Below, piece by piece: positions 1 through 12,065 of a stretch of 49,366 nt of DNA. A program made the translations under genes and the position numbers. Numbering within the stretch: the stretch's first letter is position 1; each line of letters begins with the position of its first letter. Location: the NCBI GenBank assembly GCA_964058805.1, contig CAXKVV010001331.1, forward strand, positions 1 to 49,366, in the 5' to 3' direction. The notes beneath the pieces were generated by a model. It did no database searches. It saw only the letters and a list, made by a program, of their open reading frames with translations, and had not been told where the DNA came from. The DNA comes from Schoenoplectus triqueter. Lineage: Eukaryota > Streptophyta > Magnoliopsida > Poales > Cyperaceae.

Positions 1-116
1 TTTGGTGCTTTTACTGTGTACCAGCGACCAGCCATACCAGTACCATACCTCAAGCCCGATGGTGACTTTACTTTATTGGTTGGGGACTGGTACAGAGCCG
101 GACACACGGTAAGGGA
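1..116. other. Window edge, no gene recognised
   Basis: No convincing coding frame of a known family is visible here. The LINE similarity begins just after it. Confidence 0.4.
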
Positions 117-1140
117 AGAGACTAAACTGCATGGATTGTAAAGTTATATCTGACGAGTGTGTTGTCACACAACACAAATTTTTTGTGGCTGATTTTTATT
201 TTTAGGTATGCGTTCGGCGAGATAGAAACATGAAAATAACGAGAACGAGGTGGTAGAAGCTCAAAGGGAACGTTTCTCAGGTGTTTAAGAATAGAGTTAT
301 TGAAGAAGGATCGTGGAACGAAAGTGAAGATGCAGATAATATGTGAAAGAAGACGACGACTCACATTCAGAAAATAACTATAAAGGTGTTTGGAGTAACT
401 AGAGGAAATAAACATGAATCTAAAGACACTTGATAGTTGAATAATGATGTACAAAATGCTATCAATGGGAAGAAAGAATGTTACAAACGTTTACATCACA
501 ACAAGGGTGATGAAAACATACAGAAGTACAAAAAAACTAGAAGAAACGCAAAAAAAGCTGTGAGCGAAGCAAGGGATCAGGCATACACGGAGTTATATCG
601 AAATTTAGATACGAAAGAGGGAGAAAATGATGTCTACAAGATGACTAAATTTTGAGAAAAAAAGACATGAGACTTCCACCAAGTTAAATGTTTTAAGGAT
701 GAGACTGATAGACTTTTGGTGAAAGATGAGGAGATTAAAAACAGATGGAGAGCATACTTCGACAAGCTATTCAACGACGAGAGTGAGAAAACCGCGATCG
801 AGTTGGACGACTCAATTGACACCAATAGGCGATTTGTTCGGATAATTCAAGAGTCTGAGGTGAAAGAAACTTTAAAAAAATGAAAACAGGTAAGGCGTTA
901 GGACCGGATGATACCCCGATTGAGGTATGGAGATGTCTTGGAGATATAGCAATAGTGTGGCTCACTAAACTATTTAATACCATTTTTGGTCCAATAAGAT
1001 GCCTGATAAGTGGAGAGGAAGTATATTAGTATCAATCTTCAAGAATAAAGGACGGTGATTAGACCCGCGATGTTGTATGGCGCAGAATATTGGGCTACAA
1101 AAGGACAACACATTTAAAAGATGAGTGTAGCTGAAATACA
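117..1140 (+). mobile_element. Decayed non-LTR retrotransposon (LINE) ORF2
   Basis: Broken translations in all three + frames follow the order of a plant LINE ORF2. Around 121-210 comes the linker that follows the endonuclease (reads MDCKVISDECVVTQHKFF). At 340-655 there is a Lys/Arg-rich stretch (WKKTTTHIQKI, then KKECYKRLHHNKGDENIQ). At 660-890 comes the N-terminal reverse-transcriptase region (VKCFKDETDRLLVKDEEI, RWRAYFDKLFND). At 885-1060 the RT core follows (GKALGPDDTPIEVW, PDKWRGSILVSIFKNKG). The text then jumps at about 1060 to the C-terminal motif TVIRPAMLYGAEYWATKGQ. The central RT, including its catalytic YADD box, is therefore missing. Stops and frameshifts make it non-functional. 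The family assignment is from recognised motif order, not a search. Confidence 0.75.
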
Positions 1141-2288
1141 GATTGGGGGAGACAGAGAGAGGGGAGGCGAGCGAGAGAGAAAGAAAGAGAGGCACACCGG
1201 CTTTTGGGTCAACGTCTTGGCGAGGCGATTGAGAGACAGAGAGAGCACTCCGGTTATGACGGCGTCTCAGCCAACGAGGGACGGAGAGAGGGAAATCGAG
1301 CGAGTGCGAGTGAGAAATTATTCGATTTTGATAACGGAGAGGTAATTTGAATTATTGGAGCGCAATTTTAGCAGCAAAAAAGGTGAGAAGAGGTGGCAAT
1401 CGGGAGGTAGGTGGAATGGAGCCGCGTTGAATCAATTTAAATGTTTTTTTTTTAGATTTTTGATAGGTTTTGATTGGATTGAATGTCATTTGAATTCGGA
1501 TTGGATCGGATTCAGATCAAATCAAATTAGTTTAATTTGAATTAGTTTAATTTTTTTTGATTGGATTTTTGATAGGTTTTGATCGGGTTGTCGTTGTGTT
1601 GTTTGCATAGTTTTGGTTTTGTTTAGTAATTTTAATTCCTTCTCTTAAATTTTGTATATGTAAGTATTCTTTTGGTTTTCTGTTTGCTGGTATATTTAGA
1701 GTTGGATCTGAAAATTGTCGCTCGCTCTCCCTTTCTTCCCCAATCGAAACCATCGCTCCAACTCAAAATGCAATATGGAGTGGAGGTCTGAATGCCTGAT
1801 TTTGTTTTTCTTGTTCTTTCTTCTGAAGCTTTGTTGGGATGCAATATACAAATGGTACTGAGAGTGATAAATTGATGGAACCAGGTATGTAAATTATATC
1901 ACCAATTTGGATTTTGGCCAGCATATGTAAGTTAGTTATTTTTAATCAATTTCAATGTGTTCACATTTCCTTATTGAGATTCTGATTTAGTTTTTCCTAG
2001 CTTTCTAATTATGAAGTTGAACGATATTGCAGGTTGTTGATGAAACAGATTTAATCTATGAATAAAATGCTATTCCTATAAGAAATATGTTCTTTCTCTG
2101 CAAATAGAGCATAAACAACTCTGCTATGAGAAGAGAACATATCTGTTTGGAGAATAAAGATCAAAGCATAAAGCATACATTACTTCTTATTTCTAATCAA
2201 ATCCCTATCGCCTTGACAATTTTCTCTTATGAATAGTTCTTTAACAGAAAAGACAACCTCATTTTCTTGAGCCCGTCATTAATCTGGT
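1141..2288. other. Spacer with GA-rich and ATTGGATT-rich stretches
   Basis: Positions 1140-1310 are strongly purine-rich (GAGAGA runs). Positions 1460-1590 carry repeated TTGATTGGATT-like words. No family-level coding signal was found in 1600-2288, although a possible splice donor (CAG|GTATGT) lies near 1882. Confidence 0.4.
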
Positions 2289-2557
2289 ACTGTTCTGGCA
2301 AAGGAGGTAGTTGCAGTGTCAGTGGGGCCCGTGCAGTGTGCTGATACACTTCAAACAACACTCACCATGGGAGCTGACCAGGCTGTGCACGTGGATGTCG
2401 GAGCAGCTGAGCAGCCAGGCCTATTAATCTTTGGAAAATATGTTATTTATTTGGATACCTTGGTTTACATCTTGGGAAATTTGTGTATTGGAAATAATCA
2501 AATGATGGTAATAGCACTCGGGGTACCAGCCTCTAATAACTTCTCGAAAAAAAATTA
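2289..2557 (+). pseudogene. ETFB: Electron transfer flavoprotein beta-subunit fragment
   Basis: The + frame from 2289 reads TVLAKEVVAVSVGPVQCADT, then LQTTLTMGADQAVHVDV and QPGLLIFGK. These follow the ETF-beta core (the VSVGP..CADTLRT.LAMGAD signature and the GLLI.GKQ strand). A second piece at about 2499-2557 (NQMMVIALGVPASNNFSK) resembles the following GQMVAALLGWPQ..FASK segment. ETF-beta partners ETF-alpha in mitochondria and passes electrons from acyl-CoA and amino-acid dehydrogenases to ETF:ubiquinone oxidoreductase. Here the start, the residues between HVDV and QPGLL, the FAD/AMP-binding remainder and the C-terminus are all absent. It is a short captured or decayed fragment. Identification rests on remembered family motifs. 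Confidence 0.65.
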
Positions 2558-2640
2558 GTACAACTATCAGGAAAATACAAGGGCTTTACATCCTTTTTTT
2601 TCCTAAATTTAATTTACGGAGTGTCTGCAGGTGCCCACTA

Positions 2641-3695
2641 AGTAGAAGTGGCTATCAATGGTATAGGAGAAAGAGCTAAAAATGCTTCTTTCAAGGAGGT
2701 GAAGCCATTTTTATCTAAATTATTCTTTTAGTCCTTACTTTGGTTCTAATCACTCTTACTACTCTTACTTGGATGCAGTGTGCTATAGGACTAAAACTCT
2801 TAAGTACACTGTGATTTTACTTGTATTGTAACTTCTTTCTCCATTTGTCTCAATTTAGGTGGTCCTTACAATAGTGTCGTCAGGATGAAATGAGAGAGGT
2901 ATATACTGGAGTCAACACTCAACGGATCATAATGTGTAGCAAGATGGTATAGTCACATGATCTCTTTAAGTAATATATTTTGATTTTTGTCTATTTCTGA
3001 ATGTGTATATAGGTTCAATGTTTTGACATAAAATTATGTTTCGGTACAAGAGCATAGTGGATTAATTATACAGCCACACAAAGCCATTGTAGGAGCTAAT
3101 GCATTTGCTCATGAAAGTGGTATTCATCAGGTAAGAACTCTTTTTTTTCCTTCTTTTCTTTTGTGATCCTATGTTAAATCTTGTGAATTTAAAATATATG
3201 AGGTAACAAGTGCATTTTATAGTTCATCAAATTTTTGAGGCTTTTGCTATAATTATATTTTTTTTATACATGATATGATGATTAAATATAAGGGAGCCTA
3301 TGAAATTTTATCCCCTGATTATGTTGTTTTATTTCGCTCTAATGAGTATGATATTATCTTATTATCTTAGGAAAACTGAGGTAAGATAATTTCTTTGTTT
3401 TTAGGTTGTCTACTTAATTAATAATCAATATGATTTTGTGTCGTAGTGCAATAAAATACAATGAATGTGATAGGAAATAGGAATAATACATCATAATTGG
3501 TAGGATATTAACAATTGTAGAATTGGTAACATGACAGTTATAACAACCCCCTCTATTTTATTTTTTCTTTGTCACATCGCATCCTGTTTTAATTAAATAT
3601 TGTCTTACATGATCCACCAAAGCTACATGGTAACTAATAGTTTTCAACTTTCTAGTGGCCGACATGCTGTGAAGAATAGGCTAATTGAGGTAATG
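2641..3695 (+). pseudogene. IPMS: 2-isopropylmalate synthase fragment with intron remnants
   Basis: Successive exon-like blocks follow the catalytic-domain end of plant IPMS (leucine synthesis, plastid; acetyl-CoA + 2-oxoisovalerate to isopropylmalate). Block 1, 2644-2699: VAINGIGERAKNASFKE. Block 2, about 2860-2950: VVLT, then after a stop GIYTGVNTQRIIMCSKM. Block 3, about 3044-3130: [20 protein letters not shown], then AHESGIHQ. Block 4, about 3291-3350: KGAYEILSPDYV and RSNE. Block 5, about 3652-3692: SGRHAVKNRLIE. The gap between blocks 1 and 2 has a clean donor (GAG|GTGAAG) and acceptor (TTTAG|GTGG), and block 3 ends at CAG|GTAAGA. It is therefore a genomic copy, not a retrocopy. In-frame stops, a lost acceptor before block 3 (CG where AG is expected) and missing ends mark it as dead. 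Confidence 0.8.
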
Positions 3696-4064
3696 TGTAT
3701 CTTGCATCTTGTTCATCTTTCATCGCTTGGTCTTTATGACGGATGCTTAGTACGCGTCTTAATTTAGCTTTTATCTTCCGCTCGGTTATGACATCAGTGA
3801 TAAAGAAATTGAAGATTTCTTCAAGCGCCAGTAGTTTGCCTGATCGCATATTTTCTAATTTCTTTTTATTTTTATTGGTTGCTTTATTTTCTTCTTGCCT
3901 TTGTAAATTCACGCACTCATAATCACATCTTGTGACCTTCATTAGTAAAGTTTGAGGGCTTTGACCATCATCTTTTTCTAAAAATGAAGAAAATATCATA
4001 AAATCAGTAGGATAGTAGGATTGAAGGGCTCAACTTCAATTGTCATCATTTACTCTCAGCTTAA
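3696..4064. other. Intergenic, no feature recognised
   Basis: AT-rich sequence. The open frame on the - strand across 3652-3999 has no recognisable domain and overlaps the IPMS relic, so it is not called. Confidence 0.4.
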
Positions 4065-4300
4065 TAATTAAAAAATAGCTCAATTTAATAAAATGGGTGT
4101 TTTTAAAATAAAAAATTGAGATGTACTACCATTTCTCTCACACGCTCCTAATGGAAACATCTAACCTCTACACAATGCATTACTGAGATGGTGGTTGATA
4201 ATTCTTAGATATAATAATTATAAAATAGTTAAATTTGATAAGATGGGTGTTTGTAAAATAAAAAATTGAGATGTACTACCCTTTCTCTCAGTAATAATTA
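4065..4300. repeat. Direct duplication of about 70 bp, 150 bp apart
   Basis: A block at about 4073-4141 (AAAATGGGTGTTTTTAAAAT, then ATTGAGATGTACTACC and TTTCTCTCA) recurs at about 4223-4291 with a few substitutions. The segment between them is not repeated again. Confidence 0.6.
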
Positions 4301-4309
4301 AATCAAGTG

Positions 4310-4500
4310 AACTATCCTAAAAAAGAAATAAAAAATATAAAAATATAAAATTTTATGTATATCTATATATTCATATAAAAATTATTTTGTACGATTAAAT
4401 CAAATATTTGAATTTTAAAATAAAAAATTGATTTATAATACGGAGATGATATATACTATGTATAATATCTTTCTATACATATATAATGTATATATACAAG
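4310..4500. mobile_element. Half of a foldback MITE-like element
   Basis: AT-rich sequence with the words TATTCATATAAAAATTATTTTG and AATATTTGAATTTTAAAATA (first shown in part only) resembles one arm of the foldback element at 10960-11275. No matching opposite arm was found, so it is probably truncated. Confidence 0.3.
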
Positions 4501-4804
4501 TCCGACGTGTAAGAGAAGTACAAAACGAAACTCGAGAGTCGAAACATTGCCATACTGAAACAAAGTTTAAGGCTTTTGCAACAACGAGGTGAATATGTTG
4601 GGCGAGGCCCAAAATACATCGAGGCCTTTCGTGTCATTGTTTCTTCTTTGGTTTTCGTGCTCATATCATATCTCATCAATGTTGTCTGAAACGATCCTCT
4701 CCAGTTCTTTCCATAGATTTACTATCGTCTGTCGCGACTGCTCAATCAGTTATAATATATCGCTTAAAACTTTCTTCGATTCATCTTTCTTCTCCTTTTC
4801 AGTT

Positions 4805-5490
4805 GCTATGGCCAAGGCGGATCCCTCTCACTATATGCCACTCCAAATTGTATACATCACCTCAAAGAAAATCGGGAATTCATTTATTTCCTGACGGATT
4901 CTGCTCCTGTACAGTCCAAAAAATGACCCTGATTCTGTTCTTATGGGTTACACACACCAAGTGTTTGATAAATTGCCTCAACCAATTAAGACATTGTCAT
5001 GGAGTGAAGCACAACGTATTATTAAAAATTCCTTATTGTGATTTGTGTTAACTATTGACAAGTACATGCGCTTTCCTCTATTTCTTCGTAATATTATTGA
5101 GATGGCATAGGGGCGGATATATGTATGACAGTATGAGCCACCATCTGGGCTTAATTTACATATACTGAGCCACCACCTGGGCTTAATTTTCAAAAGTATA
5201 TGTAAAGTAGTAAGTTTTTTCTTTTGAATAAAAAAAATATAGTTCAAAAATACATGATTGTTTAGATTTAATTGAAAAAATTGTGTCTTTCACGTCTAGT
5301 TTTTTAAGAATTTGACATTAGCCTCCATAATGTGTCCATACTTGATAAGGAGGCTGGATCCGCCACAGAGATGACATATGGTCCTGTTGAAAGAAAGTTT
5401 TGGCCCATGCTTGTTACATTTCTATTAGATGTCGGCTTTGTCACTGCTTTCAACAACAGAAGGGTTAAATGTATTCCAAATTTCAAGGTC
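4805..5490 (+). pseudogene. Unidentified protein-coding relic
   Basis: I do not recognise the family, but the composition is protein-like and not AT-spacer-like. From 4809 the frame reads MAKADPSHYMPLQIVYITSK. It shifts by one base at about 4893 and continues as SPKNDPDSVLMGYTHQVFDK and LPQPIKTLSWSEAQRIIKNS, then meets a stop at about 5040. Beyond an AT-rich, intron-like gap it resumes at about 5316 as SLHNVSILDKEAGSATEMTY, GPVERKFWPMLVTFLLDVGF and VTAFNNRRV. The stop and frameshift argue for a pseudogene. A real gene with unmodelled introns is possible. It is on the same strand as the ETFB and IPMS relics. Confidence 0.4.
5132..5192. repeat. 34-bp tandem duplication
   Basis: GAGCCACCATCTGGGCTTAA starts near 5134 and recurs with one change near 5168, giving two head-to-tail units in the gap of the unidentified coding relic. 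Confidence 0.6.
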
Positions 5491-6334
5491 TGATATTTAC
5501 TGATTATCATTAGATTCTGAATCGGATGTTTACTGATTATCTAATTTTAATGACCATGTCTGTGTCAACAAACAAAGTACCTCGTCTTTGTTTTAAATGG
5601 TCCGAAAATAAATAAACCACACCCTGTTTGTACCATTTGTGGTATCATTTGGGCATTTTCAGGCTTTACTGTCCTGTTGAGTTGTTAACTTATTATTGAC
5701 TAGCACTATCAGTTCTTTTTTCTTCGTTTTTCACCTTTTTACTTGGAATATAATTTGAGATACCATATCCAGTGCTGATATCAAAACCATCCTTGTGTAC
5801 CATTTGATTTTGTATTTCTTATTGGGGCTCTGTCAGACCTTAATTCCATAATCAAGTAATAAAAGATAGAAAAAAGGAGGGCACTTTCAGTGATACCGTA
5901 CAAGCTTGTTTGGATCAATACCTTGTGTACATCTTACTCACCTCTTTGCTGGGACCACAATCATGTTGATAGCATAATAGTGAATCAATGATATTGTATT
6001 CTGAGACTGCGGAATTTATCATATTTAAATACTATGCCATTTTTGTTTCAGGAATGAAATAAACCGTGCCATTTGGTACCTGTTGCTGCATTATTTGTCT
6101 TGCTCAAATTAGTTGGAGTATTGCCCCTACTTCTTATGTTTTTCAGCCCCGCATTTTGCTAATGGTGGTTTGTGGTTTATTGTGTGGTTCAGTATGTTGC
6201 ATAGAGAGCATAGTAACATAGTAGCCAACTACACTAGCTGTATTCGTGTTACTTCTATTTTTTTCTTCTTTTTTATTGAAGTTAGATTATGAACTCTGTG
6301 ATCGTTTATTTTTTTAATATATATATATATATAG
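5491..6334. other. Intergenic, no feature recognised
   Basis: No supported coding, RNA or repeat feature was seen. It ends in a short (TA)n tract at about 6318-6332 that abuts the next foldback element. Confidence 0.4.
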
Positions 6335-6700
6335 AGTAAAGATACCGTGAGCTTAACTCAAAAAATATATCAAATCATCTCGAAATTTTAATTTATCATT
6401 CTCATCAAATTCTTTATATGAAAATCTATTGGGATGCAAAAATTTGAAATGTTTTGAGTTTTTTAAGTCATGGTTTTTAATTTTTGAAAATCAGCTCTAA
6501 AAAAATAATAATATATTTAATATTTAAACATCATTTTTAAAAATTAAAAACGATGACTTAAAAACCTCAAAACACTTCAATTTTTTGCATCCCACAAGAT
6601 TTTCATATAAAGAATTTAATGAAGATGATAAATTAAAATTTCAAAATGATTTGAAATATTTTTTGAATTAAGATATATATATATATATATATATATCTTT
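6335..6700. mobile_element. Foldback MITE, AGTAAAGATA family, copy A
   Basis: It begins AGTAAAGATACCGTGAGCTT directly after a (TA)n tract. The left arm (about 6335-6500) pairs with the right arm (about 6535-6672): CAAAATTTGAAATGTTTTGA-like text on the left returns as the inverted complement TCAAAACACTTCAATTTTTTG-like text on the right. The expected right terminus (TATCTTTACT) is replaced by a second (TA)n tract ending ATATCTTTTG. The full-length relative is at 35545-35935. No coding capacity. Confidence 0.65.
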
Positions 6701-8640
6701 TGCCACATATTGTATAATTCCAATAATATTTTGTTAAAGTTTCAAATTTGAATATTGCTGGAAATAACATTCTAATTCTTTCGTTTCTCTAGACATTCAA
6801 TTTTTTTTTGTTATTCTTATTTTCATCTCACCATCCTGGATAAGGTCAATTTTTTTAGATGGATATTCCGACACAAAACACAAAAACCTTGCCTAACTAG
6901 AACTGAACTGATAATTACGTTCAAATTTCATTCCGTACATCATCTGTAAAGGATAATATTGTAAGTCTTTAGGGGGTCTTTGATAAACAGTGGATAGTTA
7001 CTATGCTAGTGACTGTTAGTTGTTAGTTATGGATGTTTCTATGTACTGACTGTATTGGTACCAGTGTTTGGTACATGATGCATGTTAGTTTGTAAGTTTT
7101 CTTGATTTCAATGAAATTGATGGATATATATCCATTTTTATTAAAAATATCAAATACAAATAGAGTTGAGAAATATCAAACAGTTATTTGGATGTTCTCA
7201 TCAATCGCATATTTTCGACTCTTGCCTCCATTAGTGCGGTGCACTCCGCATATATTGAAGCGAACCGAATTTGATTGCAACAATAGCTGAAAGAAATTAT
7301 TCTCAATTTATTTTTAATATTCTCAAATATATAATTTTGTGGAGCCCTTTGTGTTATTGTTTTCTGCTTAATAGTTTCATAATCTGCTCACTTTCGAATG
7401 GAAATACATGTGTATATAAAGAGCGCAATGAATAATTATATATCATAAAGGCATATTACCGTGTAATATTAATTATTGTCATATCTCTTTGTGATTAGGA
7501 AATGAAACGTTTGTTGACTTTTACGACTAAACGAGTAAATTTGTATTAAACCTACCATTAAATTTATCTCCATTCATGGGATAGTGAACGGATCATTTAT
7601 GACTTGGTCAAATGAATTAATTATTTTACTACTTAAATTCGTTAATTAATAGAGACAGAGGTGGCCAGCCTCAGAAACCTTATTAGCGCGCCTAAAAAAA
7701 TTCAACGCATTTTAATTAGTTAATAAGTTAGAAACTATATAAAATCTTAAAATATTTATGAAATTTAATTAAAATTTCCAACATTGAATGTTGAATTTTG
7801 CTTGATTCTCAGACGGAGAGGATGAATTTTGTATTCAATGAAATTTGAATTAAAAAAAAGAATTCTCTTTTACCATAGGCGCACAGTAAAAAAAAAGAAA
7901 AAAAAAGCCTCATGTCCATTTCTAATCTGTGTCAAGTGTGAATGTATGCAGACTAACGGGTAACGGTTGAGATATGTCGGCCGAATGGTAAGGTCACTTA
8001 ATTAGCAGATAAGGACTCAAAATTAGACCTTGAAACCCACATAGAAATCACATCGGTATCTTTTCATGTGAAGTATATATTAAGGTCGAATTTTGTTTGT
8101 ATACTATGCTGAATGAAGACTATCTGACGACCTTGATTGGCACCTTTACTGATACTGTTATGAATGTGTTGATACATGGTCATGCAGTGCATGGCCTGGC
8201 GGGCACAAACTGAGTTTTCAGAGGGTCCAGAGAAGCACTAAAAGCCCCACCGACCATTAAGAAATTGGAGCTCTTAACCATGTCAAATGCAAACGTTACC
8301 ATCATCCACTTTTGGTCAAATTGGTGTCACCTCACAATTGAGTCATAGCTTCGGATTCTTTTCCATCAATTCCATTTTTTGTACATTTCTAACAATGCCA
8401 ATTAGACGATAGTATTTTTTAGATCCCCAGATAATCCAAAATCCGCCTTGCCTTGTCAATATATTATTCTAGTAGAATAATATAAATGGCAATTACTAAC
8501 AATTATATAGATAAATTTTATGCGCTCACTTTTTTTTCATCTAGAATGCTCCATGTAATTGGTGTATAATTTTTGCGGTAATTATTATTTCAATCTTGGA
8601 TCCGACTAATAGTCTTCAAGATAAATTCTTCAGAAAATCT
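6701..8640. other. Intergenic, no feature recognised
   Basis: AT-rich spacer. A start resembling a TIR (GGGGGTCTTTGATAAAC at about 6972) has no partner that I can find. Confidence 0.4.
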
Positions 8641-9310
8641 CCTAGACTAATTTTTCATTTTTAATAAAAACATGGACCAACCTACTTAAAATTTTAAAAA
8701 AGGAGTTTGAATAAGATATTTAGATAAGTGATCCATGTATTTAGATAAATGACTCATATATTTAGATATATGTATTAGATTTTTTAGATAAGTAATTCAA
8801 GTGTTTATATGTATGCATTCTGTATTTAAATAATATATACATTATATTTATATTTATATATCAAATTCTTAATTAGATAAATGAAATATAAGAATTCATA
8901 TCATAAAAACATAAATCTATATATTCAATTATACAACAGTGGATTTCATTGAATACAAAAAGATTAAAATTCATCAATCAATTCAGAAAATAACAATGCA
9001 GTAAACCATATGTTTTACATCAAATCATATATTTCTTTTTTAAAAAATATTTTCATCTTCCTTAAAGAGATGAAATAGATGCTGAAAAGACGAAAGAGAT
9101 CATCAGGGAGAAAAAAATCATTGGAGAGACCATCAGATAGAGTTAACGGGTCGCTGGAGAGATCGTCAAAGAGAGAATATATCATTAGATAGATCATCGA
9201 GAGATCGCTAGAGATGAGAAATCAGATCTAAAGTTATTCTAAAAAGAAGGAAAAAATTGAATTGAGGAGAGAGACAGAGAACAATTTGAATTTGAAAGAA
9301 ATATATAGAT
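8641..9310. repeat. Spacer with two degenerate short-repeat tracts
   Basis: At 8705-8800 the word TTTAGATAA/TGACTCAT recurs every 20-25 bases. At 9080-9220 the words ATCATC, GATCG and GAGAGA recur. Open frames here are low-complexity translations of these tracts and are not called. Confidence 0.4.
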
Positions 9311-10957
9311 GGAGAAAGTTTAAATAGGAATATGACTAATTGACTTCCAATCTATGTACTTGATAGATAGATGGGAGGATTTTCTAGGGGACAGAGACAC
9401 GTGGAGTAAAATATTTTCTCTTCAATCTTTCACTACTGAATTATTGTTGTCACAAAAAAAATCAACATATATAGCAATTATCATCTTTAATTGACTCTAT
9501 AAAGACTTGGCTAACTAAGGAATTTGCTTGTTTTGAACGAGCAGTATAGATCAACAAGGTTAAATTGAGTTTCATAAGATCATACAAAATACAATAATTG
9601 GACACAATATGAATCTACAGGTGGCATAGTATTCCACATATTTATTTACAATAGGCAGATATGTGCGTCGCGGATGAGATCCAAAATATTAGAACCATGA
9701 CAAAAGAGGCTAATAATATGTATGAATCCGGAACAAGCTGATCCCTTGACTAAATGATTGAAACATTGAATTCTGAATTGACGACAAAAAGATGCCTTTC
9801 ATTGAGAGAATATATTATTTGTCAAAGTTGATCTCTTATTGGCTCAAATTGCATCCTGTTTGGAGGCAAACAAGCTGTGATCGATGTTGGATTGCAATAT
9901 ATTGATGCTATTCTTGAATAATTCTGTGGTCTGAAAGTCTTCATGTGTCAACACCTTGATGACCGCATACTTGAAAATTTTCAAGAGCAAATAATTCAAG
10001 GAATGAATCTACTCGCTGCTCTTCAAGATTTGTTATATAAACATGTTTTGTATTTATTCAGATAACATTCATGTGAGTACATATATTAATATATATGTGA
10101 CCCGCTTCACGTATGCGATCGTGATTACTGATTAGTCAAATCAGAACTCAGAATCGATCAATGTAATTTATCCAGCCCATATATATACCATACAATATGT
10201 TAGTTTCTAAGTCAATATATTCAACATGCTAAATAACATCTGTTATGTCATATTTACAGTTGAGAACGTCTTTCATCTTAATGTATGTTAAAAAAGATCA
10301 ATAACATATGTTAAGCCACAAATGAAGCAATGTTAACATATAGTCATGATCATAATTTAAGCTATCACTTCCACTCAAGTTTCTTTTGTTTATTAAAAAT
10401 ACATGGAATTATCTAATTACTTGAAGATCAATGAGATCGATGTCTTTTCTTTTACATTAATACATAAAAGATGGCAACCAAATAGTTAGTCTCTAAGAAT
10501 ATTATGACTATTCAAATCACATAAATATCATATCCGGCAAAAATCTAATTCACTTTGGACTTATATCAATCCTTTTGTCATAAGATAATTTAATTTCACC
10601 CAAGGCAAAAACATTGATTTTTTTTAAATAAACATCTAACCCACCTAATTTTAAATATTTATAAACGACTATAATCCGAATTTTGAACCTTATTAAATGA
10701 TAGATCCTCAACCATATCGAGCATGACCATGTACTTTCATGTTCCATTTTTTGAACCGTCACATTCAATTTTCTTTCAATGGGTTCAAGAAACTCATACT
10801 CTTATATAAGAGTGACAAACTTGTTTTAACCAATGACATATATATTCGCATATTATTTTTTTTAATGTTATTATAATTAATAGTTTGGGTTAAAAAAAAG
10901 TGATCATTGTATGGAATCAAGTAAGAGCTAGAACTTACATAACAATAAATATGTCGT
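9311..10957. other. Intergenic, no gene recognised
   Basis: AT-rich spacer. A few codons at about 9729-9750 (EQADPLTK) resemble the C-terminal end of a copia polyprotein, but no neighbouring support was found, so no element is called. Confidence 0.35.
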
Positions 10958-11278
10958 CGCAGTGTGCTATGGATCGTTTCTTCATTTTTAAAGTTCAAAT
11001 GGTCGATCTGACCGCTCAAAATAATTTTCAAAATAAAATTTAGTCTACGACCAAATTTTATATATTTTTTAATTTATTATTATTATTTAGACGGAAAATC
11101 ACTTGAGTTAATTATTATGAACCATTAAAAAATGATTATATAATTATGTAAAAAAATTAAAAAAAATAAAAATTTGATCTACAACTAGTTTTTCATATGA
11201 AAATTATTTTGAATGGTTGGATCAATTATTTGAATTTTAAAAATAAAAATTATCTGTAGCACAGACCATCTGTGTTAT
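10958..11278. mobile_element. Foldback MITE-like element
   Basis: The left arm (10962-11080, starting GTGTGCTATGGATCG) and right arm (about 11130-11272, ending GTAGCACCATAGCC) are imperfect inverted complements. Shared blocks include TTTTTAAAGTTCAAATGGTCGATC-like and CTCAAAATAATTTTC-like text. The end sequence GTAGCACCATAGCC is one base away from the end of the element at 34718-35122, which suggests one superfamily. Confidence 0.5.
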
Positions 11279-12065
11279 TCGTAGCACCATAGCCAAACTT
11301 TTTTTTTAACATTATTAAGCTTGAAATCAATTTTTAACTTTTGACTATATTGATTGCAGTAATATCAAACTTTAAAAAAAAACAGAAAGTTTTAATCATT
11401 TTAACGGTTTTGGCAAAATCCGACGTTAAGTTTTTGAGAAAAAACGGATTTAATGTATTTTCTGTGATTTAATCGTTTTATCTCACGTTAAACTCGTTAA
11501 AAAACCGTTAAAACCTTTAATTAAAAAAATGCATTTAACGACTGCAATTTTTTATTTTAAATCTTAATAGTTTGTGACTCTAAAATTTTATTTATTTATT
11601 TTTTTGGATGTAAATTAAGGTCCTAATAAAAATAAAAAGCAAATAAATCATGTAATAGTTTAATATAATTTAAGATCTTTTAAGTACTTAATTGATGTTG
11701 TAATTGTTATTTTTACTTAATTTTATTAATTATTAAGTACTAATGATATGATAATGTATTTCTTAATATTTTTAAATATCAATTAATAGATAAAAAATGA
11801 TTGACCGTTTTTTAATTTAACGGCTATATAAAATCGTTAACTGTTAATTGGTCACCTCACCGTTAAGAGCCGTTAATTATTTTTGAAAAGCTTGAGTAAT
11901 ATTAATTTATATTGTCATCTTACACAGTCCTTGCAAATGAGAATATAATCAAATTCATCATATAATCCCCTCTACGCCGTCTTCTTTTTTTTTTCTAGTT
12001 TTTTTTTAAAGGTTAGTCATCATGCGACCTGTTAGTGGCCTAAACAGCCAAAACAACTTCTTTTA
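11279..12065. other. Dof upstream region with repeated TTAACGG words
   Basis: Between 11398 and 11880 the word TTAACGG/CCGTTAA appears repeatedly in both orientations (about 11400, 11505, 11805-11822, 11862-11878). It could be the remains of a foldback element or a cluster of MYB-type AACGG sites. The sequence alone does not decide. The rest is AT-rich. Confidence 0.35.

Noticed and set aside
9690..10060. Copia polyprotein tail (EQADPLTK) and LTR-like text
   Set aside because: Only eight codons match, with no flanking integrase, RT or RNase H similarity and no LTR ends.
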